Both the position numbers and the translations under genes were made by a program. The notes under the pieces were generated by a model. It had not been told where the DNA came from. It searched no databases and saw only the letters and a program-made list of their open reading frames with translations. Positions 42,818 through 52,462 of a stretch of 64,000 nucleotides of DNA are shown piece by piece. Numbering within the stretch: position 1 is the stretch's first letter; every line of letters starts with the position of its first letter. The stretch spans positions 62,001 to 126,000 of the forward strand of contig NZ_BNAG01000002.1 of the NCBI RefSeq assembly GCF_014653175.1, written 5' to 3'. This DNA comes from Roseivirga thermotolerans (GTDB lineage: Bacteria; Bacteroidota; Bacteroidia; Cytophagales; Cyclobacteriaceae).

Positions 42818-44994
42818 AAGCATTAAACGCTATTTTTCACAGCTTTCCTATCAAACTCCTGGTGGTGCACATAAAGCACAATCAGTTTTTATTGCTCTAC
42901 TGGTTTTTCTTGTTTTCTACTGTGGCCGGTGGTTTCGGTAAAAATTTGGGCATTCCCTATTTGTTTCTCGATCCAATATACCTCGATTCGGTAGGGTTTT
43001 GGGGCTTTTTTATTATGGGGCTCAGCCTGGCCGGGTTTTCCATGGCTTTTAACATCACTTCTTACATTCTTGACGGATTCCGTTTTCCTTTTCTTGGCAC
43101 CCTGCCAAGGCCCTTTACTCACTTTTGCCTGAACAACTCCATTTTACCACTCAGTTTCATGACCTTCTATGTGGTAAAAATTATTCAGTTTCAGCGCGAT
43201 TACGGTCTGTACAGCACTGGTGAAATAGCCAACTCATTGCTTGGTTTATTTACAGGGTTCGTAATTATGCTGGTGTTGCTCTTTAGCTACTTTACACTTA
43301 CTAACCGCGATATTCGGGCCGTAATGCGCAAAAAGGCCCGCAAGCAAATTAAGGCCGGCATCAGCCAGAAGCGCAATGCCTTTCGGCAGTTGCAAAGGCT
43401 GCGCAGGGGCAATGTGCGTTGCGACCATTACGTGTCCATTAGGCTCGGATTTTTTTCCACCAAGCGTTTCGAAAAGTACTACGACCGGGTGGCTATTCTT
43501 GGCATTTTTAAGCAAAACCAGCGCAACGCCATTATTGCAGAGAGTTTTCTAATTGTCACTGTTTTTGGTCTGGGTCTTTTTCAGGAGTCTAGGGCATTTC
43601 AAATTCCGGCAGCGGCCTCCAGTGTGCTGTTGCTCACGGTAATTATTATGGCTACAGGAGCTCTGAGCTACTGGTTGCGGTCCTGGGTAGTTACGGCAGC
43701 CATTGGTTTGCTTATTATTTTTAACCTGCTCTTTAGTGAGTTTAACTGGGGCTATCGTTATCCGGCCTATGGAATAGACTATACCGTTGGAAAAACTCCC
43801 TACAACCTGGACGAAATCCATGAGATTTCCGGCAAAGACGATATTGAAGCCTCCAAGGCCTATTGGCTGGATATGCTCAATAACTGGAAAGCCAAAACAG
43901 GGCAAGAGAAGCCCAAAATGCACCTGATTGCTGTTAGTGGTGGAGGGCAACGTTCTGCATTATGGACCACCAATGTGTTGCAACATATAGATTCCGTAAA
44001 GCAAGGGCAGTTGATGAACGAAACGTTTCTCATTACAGGAGCTTCAGGAGGGTTAATTGGCGCTGCCTTTTATCGCGAGCTTTTCTGGTTGGGCAACGAT
44101 CCTCGGAATAGCATCCATCGGCACGAGATAGGCAACCAGATTTTAAATCCTTTAATTTTCAAGCTGCTCATCAACGATATTTTCCTGAAAGTAAAATCGT
44201 TCGAATATGCCGGGCAGCGATACAAAGTAGAACGAGGCCATACGTTTGAACAGAACCTAGCCAAGAACCTCAATGGGGCACTAGACAGGCCTCTGGCCGA
44301 TTATCGTTCGCCCGAATACAGGGGAGAGATTCCTGCACTTTTGGTGAGCCCTCTTATTACCAATGATGGTCGTAAACTCTATATTTCGCCACATCCGGTA
44401 AGCTTTTTGAACTACCGCGATGAGGAAAATACCATTGTACAAGGCGTAGATTTCAGGTCGCTGCTTAGGGAACATCAGCCCGATAGTTTGCGGTTTCTTA
44501 CGGCCCTTCGAATGAGTGCTACTTTTCCCTATGTGGTGCCCACCATAACCTTGCCCACCGAACCGCCTATTCAAATTGCCGATGCCGGTATTTCTGATAA
44601 TTATGGGATTGTAGACGGACTTATTTTTCTCAATGTGTTCAAAGAGTGGATTATGGAAAATACCAGCGAGGTGGTGTTCATTACCATTCGCGATTCCAGC
44701 AAAGAAGACGAGCTTACCGCGCCCGAACCACAAAACGTAATGGAGCGGTTCTTCTCCCCAATACAGTCGGTTTACAAGAGTTGGGATAAGGTGCAGACCA
44801 TAAAGAACGACCAGTGGTATGAACTCACCAAAGAGATTTTTGGAGATCATCTCAAAAGGGTAGAGTTTCAATACACCTATCAAACCCTCAACAGGGCCTC
44901 GCTGAGCTGGCGACTCACAGAATTCGAAAAGCAAAACATAGTAGAATCTATTCATTTGCCCGAAAACCAACGGGCTCTGCAAAAGTTAAAGTAA
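42814..44994 (+). CDS. patatin-like phospholipase with N-terminal membrane domain
   Basis: 726 aa. About seven hydrophobic helices over residues 25-310, then a soluble patatin domain: oxyanion loop AVSGGGQRSALWTTNVL near residue 372, nucleophile Ser in LITGASGGLIGAAFY near 408, and the catalytic Asp in IADAGISDNYGIVDG near 590. The Ser-Asp dyad is intact, so lipid acyl-hydrolase activity is expected, probably at the inner membrane. The start is TTG overlapping the methyltransferase stop (TTGA), implying coupled translation. The membrane half is unlike classical bacterial patatins. Confidence 0.85.
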   Translation: MKALNAIFHSFPIKLLVVHIKHNQFLLLYWFFLFSTVAGGFGKNLGIPYLFLDPIYLDSVGFWGFFIMGLSLAGFSMAFNITSYILDGFRFPFLGTLPRPFTHFCLNNSILPLSFMTFYVVKIIQFQRDYGLYSTGEIANSLLGLFTGFVIMLVLLFSYFTLTNRDIRAVMRKKARKQIKAGISQKRNAFRQLQRLRRGNVRCDHYVSIRLGFFSTKRFEKYYDRVAILGIFKQNQRNAIIAESFLIVTVFGLGLFQESRAFQIPAAASSVLLLTVIIMATGALSYWLRSWVVTAAIGLLIIFNLLFSEFNWGYRYPAYGIDYTVGKTPYNLDEIHEISGKDDIEASKAYWLDMLNNWKAKTGQEKPKMHLIAVSGGGQRSALWTTNVLQHIDSVKQGQLMNETFLITGASGGLIGAAFYRELFWLGNDPRNSIHRHEIGNQILNPLIFKLLINDIFLKVKSFEYAGQRYKVERGHTFEQNLAKNLNGALDRPLADYRSPEYRGEIPALLVSPLITNDGRKLYISPHPVSFLNYRDEENTIVQGVDFRSLLREHQPDSLRFLTALRMSATFPYVVPTITLPTEPPIQIADAGISDNYGIVDGLIFLNVFKEWIMENTSEVVFITIRDSSKEDELTAPEPQNVMERFFSPIQSVYKSWDKVQTIKNDQWYELTKEIFGDHLKRVEFQYTYQTLNRASLSWRLTEFEKQNIVESIHLPENQRALQKLK

Positions 44995-45086
44995 GAGAGA
45001 TTAAAGCCTACCAATGGTTTTAACCGTTTTAATGAGCGGTGTAAAAAGCTATCCTAACAAGTGTTAGGAAAAAGTCTCATTTTGGC

Positions 45087-45094
45087 TAAATTTG
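45087..45094 (+). promoter_or_regulatory. Bacteroidota -7 element TAAATTTG for icmF
   Basis: Exact TAnnTTTG, 22 bases before the ATG at 45117. The preceding 45000-45080 has a weak GTTTTAACCGTTTT / AGTGTTAGG spacer but no clear terminator. Confidence 0.6.
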
Positions 45095-45116
45095 CCATTC
45101 TAGAAATGGATGATAT

Positions 45117-48100
45117 ATGCAAGAAGTAGCTCCTTATAAACCCAAGAATAAGATTAGAATTGTTACTGCCGCCTCATTGTTCGATGGTCACGATGCGGCC
45201 ATTAATATTATGCGCAGAATTATTCAGGCCACCGGTTGCGAGGTAATTCACCTCGGACACGACCGTAGCGTGGAGGAAGTGGTGAACACGGCAATTCAAG
45301 AAGATGCCCAGGCCATAGCCATGACGTCTTACCAAGGGGGACATAACGAGTACTTCAAGTATATGTATGACTTACTCAAGGAGAAGGGTGCCGGACACAT
45401 TAGAATCTTTGGAGGGGGTGGAGGAGTAATTCTTCCGGAAGAAATAAAAGAGCTAATGGACTATGGCATTACGCGCATTTATTCACCGGACGATGGCCGC
45501 GCCATGGGATTGCAGGGAATGATAAATGACATGGTGAAGCAGTGCGATTTTCCTACCGGACAAAACTTAAACGGAGAGGTAAATCACTTAAAAGAAAAAG
45601 ATGTAAAATCCATAGCCAGAGTTATATCGGCTGCAGAAAACTACCCGGAAGAATCTAAACCTGAACTGGATAAAGTTCACCAACTGGCAGAGGCGGTAAA
45701 GACACCGGTGCTCGGAATAACCGGAACCGGAGGAGCCGGAAAATCATCGTTGGTCGATGAATTGGTAAGAAGGTTTTTGATCGACTTTAAGGAAAAGCGC
45801 ATTGGTATTATCTCGGTAGACCCTTCCAAGCGAAAAACGGGTGGAGCCCTGTTGGGCGACCGAATTCGCATGAACTCCATTAACAACCCGCGGGTATATA
45901 TGCGCTCGCTGGCTACGCGCCAGTCCAACCTGGCCTTGTCCAAGCATGTGCGCGAGGCGGTTCAGGTGCTGAAGGCCGCGGAATATGATCTCATTATTTT
46001 AGAGACCTCAGGCATAGGTCAGAGCGATACGGAAATTCTCGATCACTCCGATGTTTCTCTTTATGTAATGACACCGGAGTATGGAGCAGCAACACAGTTG
46101 GAGAAAATAGATATGCTCGACTTTGCCGACATAATTGCCCTCAACAAATTCGACAAACGTGGTGCTCTCGATGCCTTGCGCGATGTAAAAAAACAGTACC
46201 AACGTAATCACGGGCTTTGGAACGCCAAAATTGACGATATGCCGGTGTTTGGCACCATTGCGTCCCAATTTAACGATCCGGGCATGAATTCGCTCTACAA
46301 GTCTATTATGGATAAGATTGTGGAGAAAACACAGGCCGATCTAAAGTCTACTTTTGAGATTACCAATGAAATGTCGGAGAAGGTCTATGTGATTCCGCCT
46401 AACCGAACCCGATACCTTTCTGAAATTGCCGAAACAAACCGGGCATACGATGCCACAGCACTAACACAGGCCGAGGTAGCAGATAAACTATATGGACTCC
46501 AGAGGTCTATCGATACCCTAAAAGACTCTACCATTGCAGACCGCGATAGGCTGATTAAAGGCCTACAAGAATCTTTTGAGCAAGTCAAAATGGACCTCGA
46601 TCCTTACAACTGGCAACTCATTGAGCAGTGGGAAGAAAAGAAAAGAAAATATTCGGACCCTGTTTATTCCTTCAAGGTTCGTGACAAGGAAATTAAAATT
46701 AAGACCCATACCGAATCGTTATCGCATACTCAAATACCGAAAGTATCACTGCCTAAATTCAGAAGCTGGGGCGATGTAATTCGCTGGTCTTTGCAGGAAA
46801 ATGTGCCGGGAGAGTTTCCATACACCGCGGGAATCTACCCTTTCAAAAGAGAAGGCGAAGATCCTACCCGTATGTTCGCGGGAGAAGGTGGCCCGGAAAG
46901 AACCAACAGACGCTTTCATTATGTGAGCTTGGGCATGCCGGCCGCAAGGCTTTCCACGGCATTCGATTCCGTGACCCTTTATGGTAACGACCCCGACTAC
47001 AGGCCGGATATTTATGGAAAAATTGGTAACTCAGGGGTAAGTATTTGCTGCTTGGATGACGCTAAAAAGCTCTATTCAGGCTTCAATTTGTGCGATCCGA
47101 CCACATCGGTTTCAATGACCATCAATGGTCCGGCTCCAATGCTCTTAGGCTTCTTTATGAATGCAGCCATTGACCAGCAGTGCGAAATCTACATCAAGGA
47201 GAATGGTCTGGAAGATGAAGTAAATGCCAAGATTGAAGCCATTTATAAAGAAAAAGGAGTAGCCAGACCGCAATATCAGGGTGAACTGCCCGAAGGTAAT
47301 GATGGGCTCGGGCTTATGTTGCTTGGGGTAACAGGCGACCAGGTATTACCGGCCGATGTATATAACCAGATAAAGGCTAAAACCCTTTCTGTAGTACGCG
47401 GAACAGTGCAGGCCGATATTCTGAAAGAAGACCAGGCGCAAAACACATGTATTTTCTCTACTGAGTTTGCCCTTAGACTAATGGGCGATGTTCAGGAGTA
47501 CTTTATCGAACACTTAGTTAGAAACTTCTACTCCGTTTCTATTTCGGGCTATCATATTGCCGAAGCAGGAGCTAATCCAATTACCCAGTTGGCTTTTACA
47601 TTGGCCAATGGCTTTACCTACGTAGAGTACTACCTAAGCCGGGGCATGGATATTAACGCCTTTGGACCAAACCTTTCATTCTTCTTTTCCAATGGTATAG
47701 ATCCGGAGTATGCGGTGATTGGCCGTGTGGCCAGAAGAATTTGGGCGAAAGCTTTGAAAAATAAGTATGGAGCCAACTCACGGGCCCAAATGCTCAAATA
47801 CCATATCCAGACTTCAGGGCGATCGTTGCACGCGCAGGAAATTGACTTCAACGATATAAGAACCACGTTACAGGCCTTGTATGCTATTTACGATAACTGT
47901 AACTCTCTTCATACCAATGCCTACGATGAAGCTATTACAACTCCAACAGAAGAGTCGGTAAGAAGAGCCATGGCCATTCAGCTCATCATTAACAAAGAAC
48001 TGGGGCTGGCTAAAAATGAGAACCCTATGCAGGGCTCGTTCATTATAGAAGAGCTAACGGACCTAGTAGAGGAGGCTGTTTTAGCCGAATTCGATAGAAT

Positions 48101-48497
48101 AACTGAAAGAGGGGGCGTGTTAGGAGCCATGGAAACCATGTATCAGCGCAGCAAGATTCAGGAAGAGTCGCTTTACTACGAGACGCTCAAGCATACCGGA
48201 GAATTCCCAATTATTGGTGTGAATACCTTCCTGAGTTCTAAGGGCTCTCCAACGGTTCAACCCAAAGAGGTAATTAGAGCTACTACGGAGGAGAAGGAGT
48301 ACCAGATCAGCATGTTGGGCAATCTGCATAAGGGCAATGCTCAAAAGGCCAAAGAAATGATTGACAGGGTACAGAAAGCCGCTGTTCAAAACCAAAATAT
48401 GTTTGAAGAACTAATGGAGGCTTGTAAGTATTGCTCACTGGGTCAAATCACCAGTGCCTTGTTTGAGGTAGGTGGGCAGTATCGTAGGAACATGTAA
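45117..48497 (+). CDS. icmF: fused isobutyryl-CoA mutase IcmF
   Basis: 1126 aa in three parts. B12-binding domain (1-145): [29 protein letters not shown]. MeaB-like GTPase (190-420): [39 protein letters not shown]. Mutase TIM barrel (520-1126). The residues that tell isobutyryl-CoA from methylmalonyl-CoA mutases favour the former: Phe in GIYPFKRE and Gln in DQAQNTCIF where methylmalonyl-CoA mutase has Tyr and Arg. IcmF interconverts isobutyryl-CoA and n-butyryl-CoA (and pivalyl/isovaleryl-CoA in some) with adenosylcobalamin, with the GTPase half acting as chaperone. Single gene with its own promoter. Confidence 0.96.
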   Translation: MQEVAPYKPKNKIRIVTAASLFDGHDAAINIMRRIIQATGCEVIHLGHDRSVEEVVNTAIQEDAQAIAMTSYQGGHNEYFKYMYDLLKEKGAGHIRIFGGGGGVILPEEIKELMDYGITRIYSPDDGRAMGLQGMINDMVKQCDFPTGQNLNGEVNHLKEKDVKSIARVISAAENYPEESKPELDKVHQLAEAVKTPVLGITGTGGAGKSSLVDELVRRFLIDFKEKRIGIISVDPSKRKTGGALLGDRIRMNSINNPRVYMRSLATRQSNLALSKHVREAVQVLKAAEYDLIILETSGIGQSDTEILDHSDVSLYVMTPEYGAATQLEKIDMLDFADIIALNKFDKRGALDALRDVKKQYQRNHGLWNAKIDDMPVFGTIASQFNDPGMNSLYKSIMDKIVEKTQADLKSTFEITNEMSEKVYVIPPNRTRYLSEIAETNRAYDATALTQAEVADKLYGLQRSIDTLKDSTIADRDRLIKGLQESFEQVKMDLDPYNWQLIEQWEEKKRKYSDPVYSFKVRDKEIKIKTHTESLSHTQIPKVSLPKFRSWGDVIRWSLQENVPGEFPYTAGIYPFKREGEDPTRMFAGEGGPERTNRRFHYVSLGMPAARLSTAFDSVTLYGNDPDYRPDIYGKIGNSGVSICCLDDAKKLYSGFNLCDPTTSVSMTINGPAPMLLGFFMNAAIDQQCEIYIKENGLEDEVNAKIEAIYKEKGVARPQYQGELPEGNDGLGLMLLGVTGDQVLPADVYNQIKAKTLSVVRGTVQADILKEDQAQNTCIFSTEFALRLMGDVQEYFIEHLVRNFYSVSISGYHIAEAGANPITQLAFTLANGFTYVEYYLSRGMDINAFGPNLSFFFSNGIDPEYAVIGRVARRIWAKALKNKYGANSRAQMLKYHIQTSGRSLHAQEIDFNDIRTTLQALYAIYDNCNSLHTNAYDEAITTPTEESVRRAMAIQLIINKELGLAKNENPMQGSFIIEELTDLVEEAVLAEFDRITERGGVLGAMETMYQRSKIQEESLYYETLKHTGEFPIIGVNTFLSSKGSPTVQPKEVIRATTEEKEYQISMLGNLHKGNAQKAKEMIDRVQKAAVQNQNMFEELMEACKYCSLGQITSALFEVGGQYRRNM

Positions 48498-48599
48498 TGT
48501 TTCTGAGGTGGTGATCAGTTAATCGGTGATCAGAAATCAGGGCCTGAAACCCCATTTTTTAGCACCCATTTCGGAATTAAGGGGGGCGGACATCAGTTG

Positions 48600-48660
48600 A
48601 TAGGAAATCAGTGTTTTGGATTGTCATTCCCGCGCAGGCGGGAATCTCCAAATCACTGGC
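48600..48660. repeat. REP-like palindrome (GTCATTCCCGCGCAGGCGGGAATC)
   Basis: GC-rich member of the family at 9645, centred on about 48635. The region 48498-48909 holds only repeats: TGATCAG units near 48506-48540, this palindrome, then the R1-type block from 48706. Confidence 0.6.
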
Positions 48661-48705
48661 AAAGAATATACTAGTAGTGAGCTAATCAGAAATAAAGAGT
48701 TGGGA

Positions 48706-48860
48706 ATGGCACGAACCAGTGGTCAGACCAGTAAGCAAAGGTTGCCAAGCCAACCGGATTTCATCATTGAGAGGAGCAAAAGTGACGCAGCAAACGTTTG
48801 AGACGCGGGCAATCCCTTTGTTGCTGGCAAGTAGTCATGCCGATTACAAATCGGCTTTTG
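48706..48860. repeat. extended R1-type repeat, left copy flanking the orphan gene
   Basis: GTGGTCAGACCAGTAAGC, AAAGGTTGCCAAGCCAACCG, then GGGCAATCCCTTTGTTGCTGG and CCGATTACAAATCGG. A diverged direct copy lies at 50094-50265, so the two bracket the orphan gene at 48910-49935. Confidence 0.7.
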
Positions 48861-48909
48861 AGTCATCTCCGTTGGAAACTCGAGTTGTTTACGACCGATA
48901 AGTTAATAA

Positions 48910-49935
48910 TTACCTTATCATTTTTGGACGAGCTTCTCGGAACCAGTTTTCGATCTTCATTATTTGTTCAAATTGCTCTTCTAAATTTCTGTCTTTTTCA
49001 ATTTCATCAAAGGGAGGATAGTAAATTGAGACAAGTAAGAACTCTCGAGTTTTTTTAGTGACGTTAATATTGTTGAGCAAAAATATGATGCCTTTTAATA
49101 TGTCCTTGAAGAATTCAAAAGAGAACTCTTTGATCAGAGTGGTTGGAGTACTCAATATCTCGGAGCCAATTTTTAACCCCCTATTTTCTTCTATTAGATA
49201 ATGGTAAGACTCCAGATCAAACCCTTGATTTCTATATATCGCATCATGTCTACACTGTTGAAGACAATGAAAGAAATCCTTCCTTTTTTCTTGAAACCTA
49301 TAATGCCCCCATACATTGTTTGTTAATGTGTAGACTAAAAAATCAGATTTACTTGCAAAGTCTTTTTCCGTTTTTTGCCCAATAAACTTGCGAGGGAACC
49401 AATATTTAAACATAGGATTGAAATATTCCGGTGGTGAGTGTGCTTTAAAATACTCACTAAATCTGTTCCATAGCTTTGTATGATCTTCTTGTAATACTTT
49501 GTAATCAGTATGCCACTGAGACTGCCTTTCTTTAAAATGAAATCTGATTGATTCTCTCGGGTTGAATGCTATGTTAATAGATGGTTTGATTTGAAAAGAC
49601 AAGTCCCCTTTTAGTGCCATGAAACTTTTAGCCGTATGATAACATGAGTTATAGCTCATTATGGCCGATGCGGATTTATGTCTTTTGTCGTAAAGTAGGT
49701 AAGAAGCACTGAGATAATTATACGACATCAACAAATGCCTCACACATTGTCTGATTGTATAGACTGCAATAACTTTTTCTTGTAAACATTTGATTTGTTG
49801 ATCATCTCCTTTGGAAAATATAGGTTCTAACCCAAGACCTTTTTCATTTTGTCCAAAATACAGAGTATACTTATTCTTGTATGCTAAATTGGCGGCACAC
49901 TGAATACTTTGTATTAATCTTTTCGATGGTTTCAT
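48910..49935 (-). CDS. orphan protein of unknown function, AT-rich, repeat-bracketed
   Basis: 341 aa, soluble, rich in Lys, Tyr, Phe and His. The only structural hint is YNYLSASYLLYDKRHKSASAIMSYNSCYHTAKSFMALKG near residue 70-108, a helical pattern that recalls HEPN-type helices, but no RxxxxH catalytic motif is visible. Its codons are clearly more AT-rich than icmF upstream. Direct repeat copies lie on both sides (48706 and 50094). Looks like acquired accessory cargo. No family recognised. Confidence 0.65.
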   Translation of the reverse strand: MKPSKRLIQSIQCAANLAYKNKYTLYFGQNEKGLGLEPIFSKGDDQQIKCLQEKVIAVYTIRQCVRHLLMSYNYLSASYLLYDKRHKSASAIMSYNSCYHTAKSFMALKGDLSFQIKPSINIAFNPRESIRFHFKERQSQWHTDYKVLQEDHTKLWNRFSEYFKAHSPPEYFNPMFKYWFPRKFIGQKTEKDFASKSDFLVYTLTNNVWGHYRFQEKRKDFFHCLQQCRHDAIYRNQGFDLESYHYLIEENRGLKIGSEILSTPTTLIKEFSFEFFKDILKGIIFLLNNINVTKKTREFLLVSIYYPPFDEIEKDRNLEEQFEQIMKIENWFREARPKMIR

Positions 49936-50093
49936 AAATAACTATAATTCGTCTCAGTCCCATGCTTCTCCACTAAACCAGCTTTAACCATTTGAGACAA
50001 TAGACTTTTTTACGGTTGGCATTAAAAGGGATAATACGAAAATATACGATAATTATACGATCTGGAAATTAGCGAGTATTTAAGCATTCGCTG
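49936..50093. other. upstream region of the orphan gene, no other gene seen
   Basis: AT-rich stretch with an unusual cluster of ACGAAAATATACGATAATTATACGAT near 50034-50060 (three ATACGA/ACGATA words). It could hold a promoter or a regulator site for the orphan gene at 48910-49935; no coding frame is supported. Confidence 0.35.
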
Positions 50094-50265
50094 ATGGCAC
50101 ACCACTGGTCAGACTAGTAAGCAAAGGTTGCCATACCAACCGAATTTAGTGATTGCGAGCCGGCCTAAAGGTCGGCAGACATGGAATAAAATAAATTCTT
50201 TAAGACATGGCGATCCGTTTGATGATTGTAAGCGAGAATGCCGAGTACCAATCGACTCCTACGAA
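50094..50265. repeat. extended R1-type repeat, right copy flanking the orphan gene
   Basis: CTGGTCAGACTAGTAAGC, AAAGGTTGCCATACCAACCG, later ATGGCGATCCGTTTGATG and GCCGAGTACCAATCG. Same order and orientation as 48706-48860. An extra hairpin GCCGGCCTAAAGGTCGGC sits in the middle. Confidence 0.65.
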
Positions 50266-50284
50266 CCGTCCTTATAAGCAAGGG

Positions 50285-50812
50285 TTAGTGAAGTAACTTC
50301 AAAACCTTCTTTCGAAAACGGCATACTTGGTCTTCAAAATTCTTCGGCAACTTATTGGCAGAGGTGTCACGATAGAGCATACCCTGATATTGCATATCAA
50401 AGTATATGGAGCTATTCCTGAAAGGAACTTCAAAGCCTTCAGGGAGTTCCGGACTGGCACCTACTGAAAGCAAAAATGTATGTTTACCTGCCAGTTGTTT
50501 ACCCATGGCTTTGTGTCTTTTGGTTAAATCCGTGAGTCTGTCGAAGAAGGTTTTCATTATTCCGCTCATGGCATACCAATACACCGGTGTAGCAAACACA
50601 ATAGTTTGTGACTCGTGCACGGCCCTTGCCAGTTGATTGAATTCATCATTGGCCGGGTAGCGCTGACTATAGGAATAGCCCTCAAAAAAGAAGTTTTGCA
50701 AGTCCATAATATTTGCTTCTCCCGGAGCAAAAACCTCATTCACCAGTTTTAAGGTGTTGCTATCACTTCTTGCACTCCCTACAATAACCAGGGGCTTGGT
50801 TTTAAAACTCAT
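50285..50812 (-). CDS. NADPH-dependent FMN reductase-like flavoprotein
   Basis: 175 aa with a flavodoxin fold. The FMN phosphate loop is VGSARSDSNTLKLV near residue 11-24, and the isoalloxazine loop is TPVYWYAMSGIMKTFFDRLTDL near 75-95. These match the FMN_red/NAD(P)H-dependent oxidoreductase family, which reduces quinones, iron complexes or azo compounds. Single gene between repeat clusters. Confidence 0.9.
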   Translation of the reverse strand: MSFKTKPLVIVGSARSDSNTLKLVNEVFAPGEANIMDLQNFFFEGYSYSQRYPANDEFNQLARAVHESQTIVFATPVYWYAMSGIMKTFFDRLTDLTKRHKAMGKQLAGKHTFLLSVGASPELPEGFEVPFRNSSIYFDMQYQGMLYRDTSANKLPKNFEDQVCRFRKKVLKLLH

Positions 50813-51032
50813 AGGATCGCAACAGCCCCGGGCTATGAATAGTTCGAGAGCTTTGTTTGGTCACTTGGTGGTTCTATGGGATAAGATCGTCAATTATAAA
50901 TCGAAATAAGCCAGGGCTTGTTGGTGGCAGGGCAGTATCGCCATTGGTTCAAAATTCAAGGTTTTAAGTTTAAAGTTGGCTGTGTCTTGTCCATGGTCGA
51001 TAGCCCACGGCCAAGTCAATCGGATTCCGTCA
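50813..51032. other. repeat-derived spacer, no gene
   Basis: Holds a diverged R1 fragment (TCGTCAATTATAAATCGA at about 50888) and the lead-in to R2 copy 3. No coding frame is supported between the flavoprotein start and 51179. Confidence 0.4.
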
Positions 51033-51150
51033 TTGTGAACCTGCCTGTCGGCAGGCAGGAGAAAAAGCAACCAACATCAAAACCATCGAAGTGGCATTGG
51101 CATTCTTAGATTCGGTTGCTGTCGATGGTCACGCTGATGTTGCACCTCCA
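51033..51150. repeat. dispersed repeat R2, copy 3
   Basis: ACCTGCCTGTCGGCAGGCAGG, then CATCAAAACCATCGAAG, TGGCATTGGCATTCTTAG and GTCGATGGTCACGCTGATG. The CATTGGCATTCTTAGATTCG block is identical to copy 2 at 20945. Confidence 0.7.
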
Positions 51151-51179
51151 CCCTCTAGCGTGTAAGAAAGAGTGCTGTC

Positions 51180-51533
51180 TTATCCTATTCCAACTACTTG
51201 ATCCAATTGACCTGCCAAGAGAAACTTATCGCTTGATATTTCATATTCACTCTCAAGATATAATAGGACTGCATTCAATGAAGGGAAAGAATCATGTTCT
51301 TTTCCATATAGCTGATCAGGATCAAGGCTTGAAAAATCATAAATGCTTGTTAACCCTTCATCGCTTTCATCAAATTTTTCAAAGACCAATAGATGAATCC
51401 CATGTCGATCCTTTTGGAGAGAGAAGTATCTATAGCATTTGAAGCCTTGATGATAGAATTCACCAATGAATTGCTCTACTACTTTTCCAGCATTTAGTAG
51501 GGGTGCTATTTCACATTCATTCAGATATCTCAT
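51180..51533 (-). CDS. small orphan protein of unknown function
   Basis: 117 aa soluble, acidic protein beginning MRYLNECEIAPLLNAGKVVEQF, with a mixed alpha/beta look (GIHLLVFEKFDESDEGLTSIYDFSSLDPDQLYG). It is AT-richer than neighbours and sits directly after R2 copy 3. No family recognised; the frame is open over the whole length with reasonable codon use. Confidence 0.6.
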   Translation of the reverse strand: MRYLNECEIAPLLNAGKVVEQFIGEFYHQGFKCYRYFSLQKDRHGIHLLVFEKFDESDEGLTSIYDFSSLDPDQLYGKEHDSFPSLNAVLLYLESEYEISSDKFLLAGQLDQVVGIG

Positions 51534-51705
51534 GTAGATTTAGGTCTCAATACTCAATACCATTCTTCATTCCTCAAAAATATGTGATTATGCGGAGTAG
51601 TTTTTTTGATTGAGACTCTAATTACCTACCTCGTCAACCCTATCATCAATCCCCTCACAATTTTCTCTTTCGTATGAATATATTTCTCAAGCTATTTTTT
51701 CAGCT

Positions 51706-52380
51706 TTATGGTTGTTTCACCGGGTTGTTGGAGAATTTAAAATTCTTGGCCGATTGCGGCTCTGGTAGTCCGGGTTTACAGTCTGAGTTAGGAACGAGCC
51801 TTCCGGATTGCACTTCAAGCTCTAATACGCCCGCCCAAACATCCAGGTCATAGTCTGCAGAGTCATCAGCTGCTTCAACTTCCCTGACCTTTGCAGAAGC
51901 ATCTTCAATATCTATGGCTATAACTAGCGTACCATCGAGTTCTTTCTGATTAGGTATTCTTGCTTCGTTCCATCGGCCCGGAATAATGTTTTCCGTAATT
52001 ATTTCCAAGGCCTCCATCTTTTCGGCATCTTCTTCAATCAACCTGGCCTTTCCAAAAACATTCACCGATCGATAATTTACCGAATGGTGAAAGACCGATC
52101 TGGCCAGCACAATGCCGTCCAGATGAGTAACATTGAGGCTTACTTTTTCTTGGTTTAATAAAGAGAGCATCATGCGGTTTTTAAGCGAACCGTGGATAAG
52201 TATAGTATTTCCTTTTCGCCCATAAGCGGTTGGAATTACTATAGCAGTTTCCTCAAACACATAGGGGATCTGACAAATGAAATGAGAGTCTAAAATGTTG
52301 TAAATGAGTTCTTTGTTGTACTGGGCTCGTTTCGACTCTCGAACCACTTTGTTCAAAGGGTTTTTACTGAATTCTGACAT
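51706..52380 (-). CDS. pyridoxamine 5'-phosphate oxidase-like flavin protein
   Basis: 224 aa, FMN-binding split barrel: CQIPYVFEETAIVIPTAYGRKGNTILIHGSLKNRMM near residues 35-70, LARSVFHHSVNYRSVNVFGKARLIEE near 92-117, and IPGRWNEARIPNQKEL near 133. This is the family often found beside MocR regulators; it may oxidise a B6 vitamer or only bind flavin or heme. Divergent from the MocR gene across a 67-base gap that carries a repeated operator-like word, so it is probably the MocR target. Confidence 0.88.
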   Translation of the reverse strand: MSEFSKNPLNKVVRESKRAQYNKELIYNILDSHFICQIPYVFEETAIVIPTAYGRKGNTILIHGSLKNRMMLSLLNQEKVSLNVTHLDGIVLARSVFHHSVNYRSVNVFGKARLIEEDAEKMEALEIITENIIPGRWNEARIPNQKELDGTLVIAIDIEDASAKVREVEAADDSADYDLDVWAGVLELEVQSGRLVPNSDCKPGLPEPQSAKNFKFSNNPVKQP

Positions 52381-52414
52381 GACCTGAGTTTTGTTCAGTT
52401 AAATGTCTACATTT

Positions 52415-52462
52415 ATCGGACTACTTATGTAATCCGGTTTTTAATATATGAGTAGTCCGGTT
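52415..52462. promoter_or_regulatory. three-box operator between PNPOx-like and MocR genes
   Basis: The word GTARTCCGGTT appears three times: inverted as ATCGGACTAC (52415-52424), direct as GTAATCCGGTT (52429-52439) and direct as GTAGTCCGGTT (52452-52462). Boxes 1 and 2 form an inverted repeat; boxes 2 and 3 are direct repeats 23 bases apart. TACATTTA at 52408, a 7/8 -7 element, abuts box 1. Box 3 overlaps codons 2-6 if translation starts at 52448. MocR/GabR/PdxR proteins bind such arrays. Confidence 0.6.
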
